Below, one piece after another: positions 60,930 to 64,000 of a stretch of DNA of 64,000 bases. The translations under genes and the position numbers were made by a program. The stretch's first letter is position 1, and the number at the start of each line of letters is the position of its first letter. The notes under the pieces are model-generated. The model saw nothing but the letters and a program-made list of their open reading frames with translations, did not search any database and was not told where the DNA came from. Source of the stretch: Eubacterium ruminantium. GTDB taxonomy: Bacteria > Bacillota > Clostridia > Lachnospirales > Lachnospiraceae. The stretch is taken from contig FNUU01000001.1 of the NCBI GenBank assembly GCA_900108205.1, positions 730,673-794,672 on the forward strand. Direction: 5' to 3'.

Positions 60930-62312
60930 CTATTTTTTTACCAGTGAAACTCCCACAGAATCGATGTTTCCTGCACCCATAGTTATTAACAAATCATTTT
61001 CTTTCGATTTTTTTGAAAAATATTCTTCTATTGACAAAAAATCACCAAGATAGATTGCATCACAACCCTTTTCTTTAAGAAGCTTTTCAATATCTCTCGA
61101 TGAAACAGTACCGTCATCCTTCTCTCTGGCCGCATATATATCAGCCAGAAGTACGTGATCAGCCACAGAAAGTGCCTCGGCAAAATGTTCCAGATGTGCC
61201 TTCGTTCTTGAATAAGTATGCGGCTGGAATGCAACCCAGAGGTCCTTTTTCTTAATCTCCGAAGCCACCTTGAGCGTTGCAGCAATCTCTGTAGGATGGT
61301 GAGCATAATCATCAATAACTATTGCTCCCTTCTCCGTCACGCCCTTATACTCGAATCTTCTTCCTGCGCTCTTGCAGACAGCCAGTCCTTCTTTTATGCT
61401 TTCAACCGGTATTCCAAGCTCCATGGATGCAGCTATAACTGCCAGTGCATTCATGGCATTATGCTCTCCTGTAACATTCAACTTGAATGTACCAAGAATT
61501 TTACCTTCAGCCTCTACCGTAAAGACCGGTCTGCCAACCTCATCAAGTGTAAACTCCTTCATAACAAGATCATTTGTATCCTTCTTACCGAATTTAATGA
61601 CTCTGCAGTCCAGTCCGGAAATGACCTTGTCAACACAGTCCATATCACCATTTATGATAACAGTCCCATTTTTCTTGGTCTTTGTAGCAAACACTCTGAA
61701 TGATTCAATTATATTATCCAGATTCTTAAAGAAATCCAGATGGTCATTATCTATATTCAGTATAATACTGATAAATGGTTCAAAGGAATGATAGCTGTTT
61801 GTATACTCACAGGCCTCTGTCACGAAATAGTCCGAGCTTCCCACACGAATATTTCCGCCTATCTGCTCAAGCATTCCTCCGATAGAAACCGTCGGATCCT
61901 TCTCTGCCTGCATAAGAATACTGGTCATCATGGCTGTAGTAGTGGTCTTTCCGTGGGTACCCGCAACCGCAACACTGTACTTATAGAATGCCATGATCTG
62001 TCCGAGAAGCTGGGCTCTTGAAAGCATAGGAAGACCTCTTCTCTTAACTTCCTTATATTCTTCATTATCTTCTCTTATAGCTGCTGTATAAACAACCACA
62101 TCGATGTCATCGGAAATATTTTCCTTTACCTGTCCGATCTTTATGCTGCATCCACCCTGCGAGAGCATTTTTGTAATATCGGATTCTTTCATATCTGAAC
62201 CGGATACAGTGAAGTGTTCCTTCATAAGTATCTCGGCAAGTCCACTCATGCTTATTCCACCGATGCCCATAAAATATACATGACATGGTTTATTAAAATC
62301 TATCTGATACAT
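60930..62312 (-). CDS. murC: UDP-N-acetylmuramate-L-alanine ligase
   Basis: 460 residues from ATG 62312 (AAAGGA upstream). VYFMGIGGISMSGLAEIL, the ATP site VAGTHGKTTTTAMMTSIL and DDYAHHPTEI are diagnostic. It starts the UDP-MurNAc-peptide chain. It lies apart from the dcw cluster, where murC is often found in other bacteria, and ends 270 nt from the dnaD gene. The 218-nt gap on its right (62313-62530) shows nothing recognisable. Confidence 0.97.
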   Translation of the reverse strand: MYQIDFNKPCHVYFMGIGGISMSGLAEILMKEHFTVSGSDMKESDITKMLSQGGCSIKIGQVKENISDDIDVVVYTAAIREDNEEYKEVKRRGLPMLSRAQLLGQIMAFYKYSVAVAGTHGKTTTTAMMTSILMQAEKDPTVSIGGMLEQIGGNIRVGSSDYFVTEACEYTNSYHSFEPFISIILNIDNDHLDFFKNLDNIIESFRVFATKTKKNGTVIINGDMDCVDKVISGLDCRVIKFGKKDTNDLVMKEFTLDEVGRPVFTVEAEGKILGTFKLNVTGEHNAMNALAVIAASMELGIPVESIKEGLAVCKSAGRRFEYKGVTEKGAIVIDDYAHHPTEIAATLKVASEIKKKDLWVAFQPHTYSRTKAHLEHFAEALSVADHVLLADIYAAREKDDGTVSSRDIEKLLKEKGCDAIYLGDFLSIEEYFSKKSKENDLLITMGAGNIDSVGVSLVKK

Positions 62313-62530
62313 TTTAAACTGTCCTTTCATTCAATCCATGCTTTCTTATTACAACAAATCACATTCAGAAGCATGATACTCTTAATACTACAACGCAACT
62401 GTCAAGTACCGGACAAGCTATACGATAAGATAATCGCAATAATACCTCCAACGCACATCAAATAATCCCATACGCGTGTACTCTGTCCGCTGCATGGTAA
62501 TAATACATCCAAAGAATGATTTTTTCAAGA

Positions 62531-64000
62531 TTAGAGAAACTTATTCTTTACCTCTTCCATATCCAGTACTCCCTGAACAAAGCCCTTCCGGATCAGTTCA
62601 TCAGGTATATATTCATCATATTTGTTGAAAAGTGGCAGTTCCTTCGGAAAGATAAGTTCCATCATATCAAAAGGCTTTTGAAGTTCTTCACTGAGTATTC
62701 TGAAGAAATCCTCTTTACCGACTCTCATATTAAATACCATAAAGAAAGGCTTCGAAGAATCAAAATTACTGAGTCCCAGCCGTCCCTTCAGTTTGATCCT
62801 TATGAATCTCTCCAGAGCCATAAATGAATATGTTCCAAGCCACGGAAAAAGACACCATTTGGTCCCTCCCAGGCAGAAAAGCATTTCATCTTTTATATCT
62901 GTCTCTTTGAACATATTCCTTGCTTTTTCAAGTCTTGAAACAGCATTTTTCATAAGATACGGATAGGACTTATCTTCAAGAAGGACCTGCTTCATCCTGA
63001 TAAGTATCTTTGTATGAAGATCTCCCGGGCACTGCCCGAAATATGCCGGAACACTGCCTTTAACCTTTGTGCAGTAAACACTGTGTCGATCCTTATCCAC
63101 AGACAGCACCGTCCACACATGCCCTGCGATTGCAATCTTCTCACCCACTGGCGGAGGCATGACTATGGTTCCCAGCTCCTCATGTTCATTTCTTACCGAA
63201 TATTCCTCCGATTCCTGAAATACACCATAGAATTTGAAACTGTTTATTATCCTCTCCCCTGCAAGTCCGACTATCAGTCCACCCTCTGCCGTTCTCTCAA
63301 TATGCTTTTTTTCTATCAAATGACGCAGCAGTATCCTGTAATCCTCAGCATCTATGGTATGGAAATACTGAAGACTGAGTACTCTTCTGGCAAGTTCCGC
63401 AGGGCTCATTTCTCCTCCCGACACAAGAGTGCTCATGGTCTGATGGTAAAGAAGGCTAAACGGAAGCCTGTCCAGCCTCGGCGGCTCGACCCACCTTTCT
63501 TCTATATATAACTGAATCAATGCAATAGCCTGTATCAGCTTCCATGGAATATTTACAGGAAGCATTGCTCTTTCCTCTACTTCATCCTCCCTTATGACGA
63601 AGTGCATTTCCTGAGGCTGTCCTCTTCGTCCGGTGCGCCCCATTCTCTGTAAAAATGAAGAAACCGTCCATGGCGCATCAATCTGAAATGCCTTCTCCAG
63701 CCTTCCGATATCTATGCCCAGTTCCAGCGTTGCAGTAGTCACTGTGGTCTGAACCTCGTCATCATCCTTCATCAGATCTTCAGCCGTTTCTCTCAGCGCC
63801 GCAGAAATATTACCATGGTGGATCTGAAATCTTTCGGCCTCTCCCTGCACCTCCGAATACCTTCTGAGGGTGGTGGTAACCGCCTCGCATTCCTCTCTGG
63901 AATTCACAAACACAAGGCACTTTTTACCTCTGGTATGATCAAATATATATTTGAATGAGGGATCATAAACTGCTCCGCTTTTTTCACTGTTCTCATGCTC
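62531..64000 (-). CDS. Lhr-like DEAD/DEAH-box helicase, C-terminal part (5' end outside window)
   Basis: The frame stays open to the right edge; at least 489 residues are present. Motif IV-VI parts are visible: CLVFVNSREECEAV, TTATLELGIDIGRLEK and MGRTGRRGQ. A winged-helix region and an Lhr-specific C-terminal domain follow, as in large ATP-dependent helicases of the Lhr group. Motifs I-III lie outside the window. The role in repair or RNA metabolism is not settled for this group. Confidence 0.88.
   Translation of the reverse strand, partial: EHENSEKSGAVYDPSFKYIFDHTRGKKCLVFVNSREECEAVTTTLRRYSEVQGEAERFQIHHGNISAALRETAEDLMKDDDEVQTTVTTATLELGIDIGRLEKAFQIDAPWTVSSFLQRMGRTGRRGQPQEMHFVIREDEVEERAMLPVNIPWKLIQAIALIQLYIEERWVEPPRLDRLPFSLLYHQTMSTLVSGGEMSPAELARRVLSLQYFHTIDAEDYRILLRHLIEKKHIERTAEGGLIVGLAGERIINSFKFYGVFQESEEYSVRNEHEELGTIVMPPPVGEKIAIAGHVWTVLSVDKDRHSVYCTKVKGSVPAYFGQCPGDLHTKILIRMKQVLLEDKSYPYLMKNAVSRLEKARNMFKETDIKDEMLFCLGGTKWCLFPWLGTYSFMALERFIRIKLKGRLGLSNFDSSKPFFMVFNMRVGKEDFFRILSEELQKPFDMMELIFPKELPLFNKYDEYIPDELIRKGFVQGVLDMEEVKNKFL

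Noticed and set aside
1..64000. tRNA or rRNA genes
   Set aside because: No cloverleaf with a GTTCRA loop or rRNA-like segment was recognised on either strand by eye.

Overview
The window is 64 kb of a low-to-mid GC Firmicutes chromosome. Gene content, strong AGGAGG-type ribosome binding sites, frequent TTG starts and the YesM/YesN-controlled glycan locus point to the family Lachnospiraceae (Butyrivibrio, Lachnospira or Roseburia-like); the genus cannot be fixed from the sequence alone. No rRNA, tRNA, CRISPR array, transposase or prophage was seen. Almost everything lies on the minus strand; the plus-strand genes are the cut-off regulator at the left edge, a cytoplasmic sensor diguanylate cyclase (25.6 kb) and a three-gene esterase/acyltransferase/membrane protein cluster (51.7-54.7 kb).

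Region 1 (1-18.4 kb) is a glycan utilisation locus. It has a YesN-type response regulator (partial), a DUF624 protein, an oligosaccharide ABC importer (lipoprotein plus two permeases), a three-module surface protein without catalytic domain, a YesM-type histidine kinase, and four glycoside hydrolases: GH42 beta-galactosidase, GH31 alpha-xylosidase-like, GH29 alpha-fucosidase and an exported GH5 endoglucanase. This enzyme set matches the linkages of fucosylated xyloglucan. The surface protein and the GH5 C-terminus share a module, suggesting capture and cutting of the same polymer at the cell surface.

Region 2 (18.4-31.4 kb) holds an intergenic patch of dispersed repeats, a purM-purN-purD-clpC-fliB-like operon behind a clear promoter, the sensor diguanylate cyclase, metF, a thioesterase, a coiled-coil protein and a glycosyltransferase. 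Region 3 (31.5-42 kb) is a dcw cell-division cluster (mraZ, rsmH, ftsL-like, ftsI, mraY, murD, ftsW, ftsQ, ftsZ) lacking murG; FtsQ carries a long acidic repeat tail. Region 4 (42.4-51.5 kb) has lgt, ychF, a free-standing RNA polymerase alpha-CTD-like protein, glycerate kinase, mazG, an S1 protein, an Lrp regulator, a small gene behind a LexA-type box, an MFS gene remnant and an EAL protein. Region 5 (51.5-64 kb) has the plus-strand esterase cluster with a structured leader, a VanX-type dipeptidase, ilvE, prs, the primosome pair dnaD-dnaI, murC and a partial Lhr-like helicase.

Two repeat phenomena stand out. One is an approximately 80-bp dispersed element present in both orientations (16.3, 18.6, 18.7, 19.0, 29.1 and 31.4 kb). 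The other is a set of short tandem arrays with unit lengths 13, 14, 16 and 32 bp, each sitting immediately upstream of a gene start.
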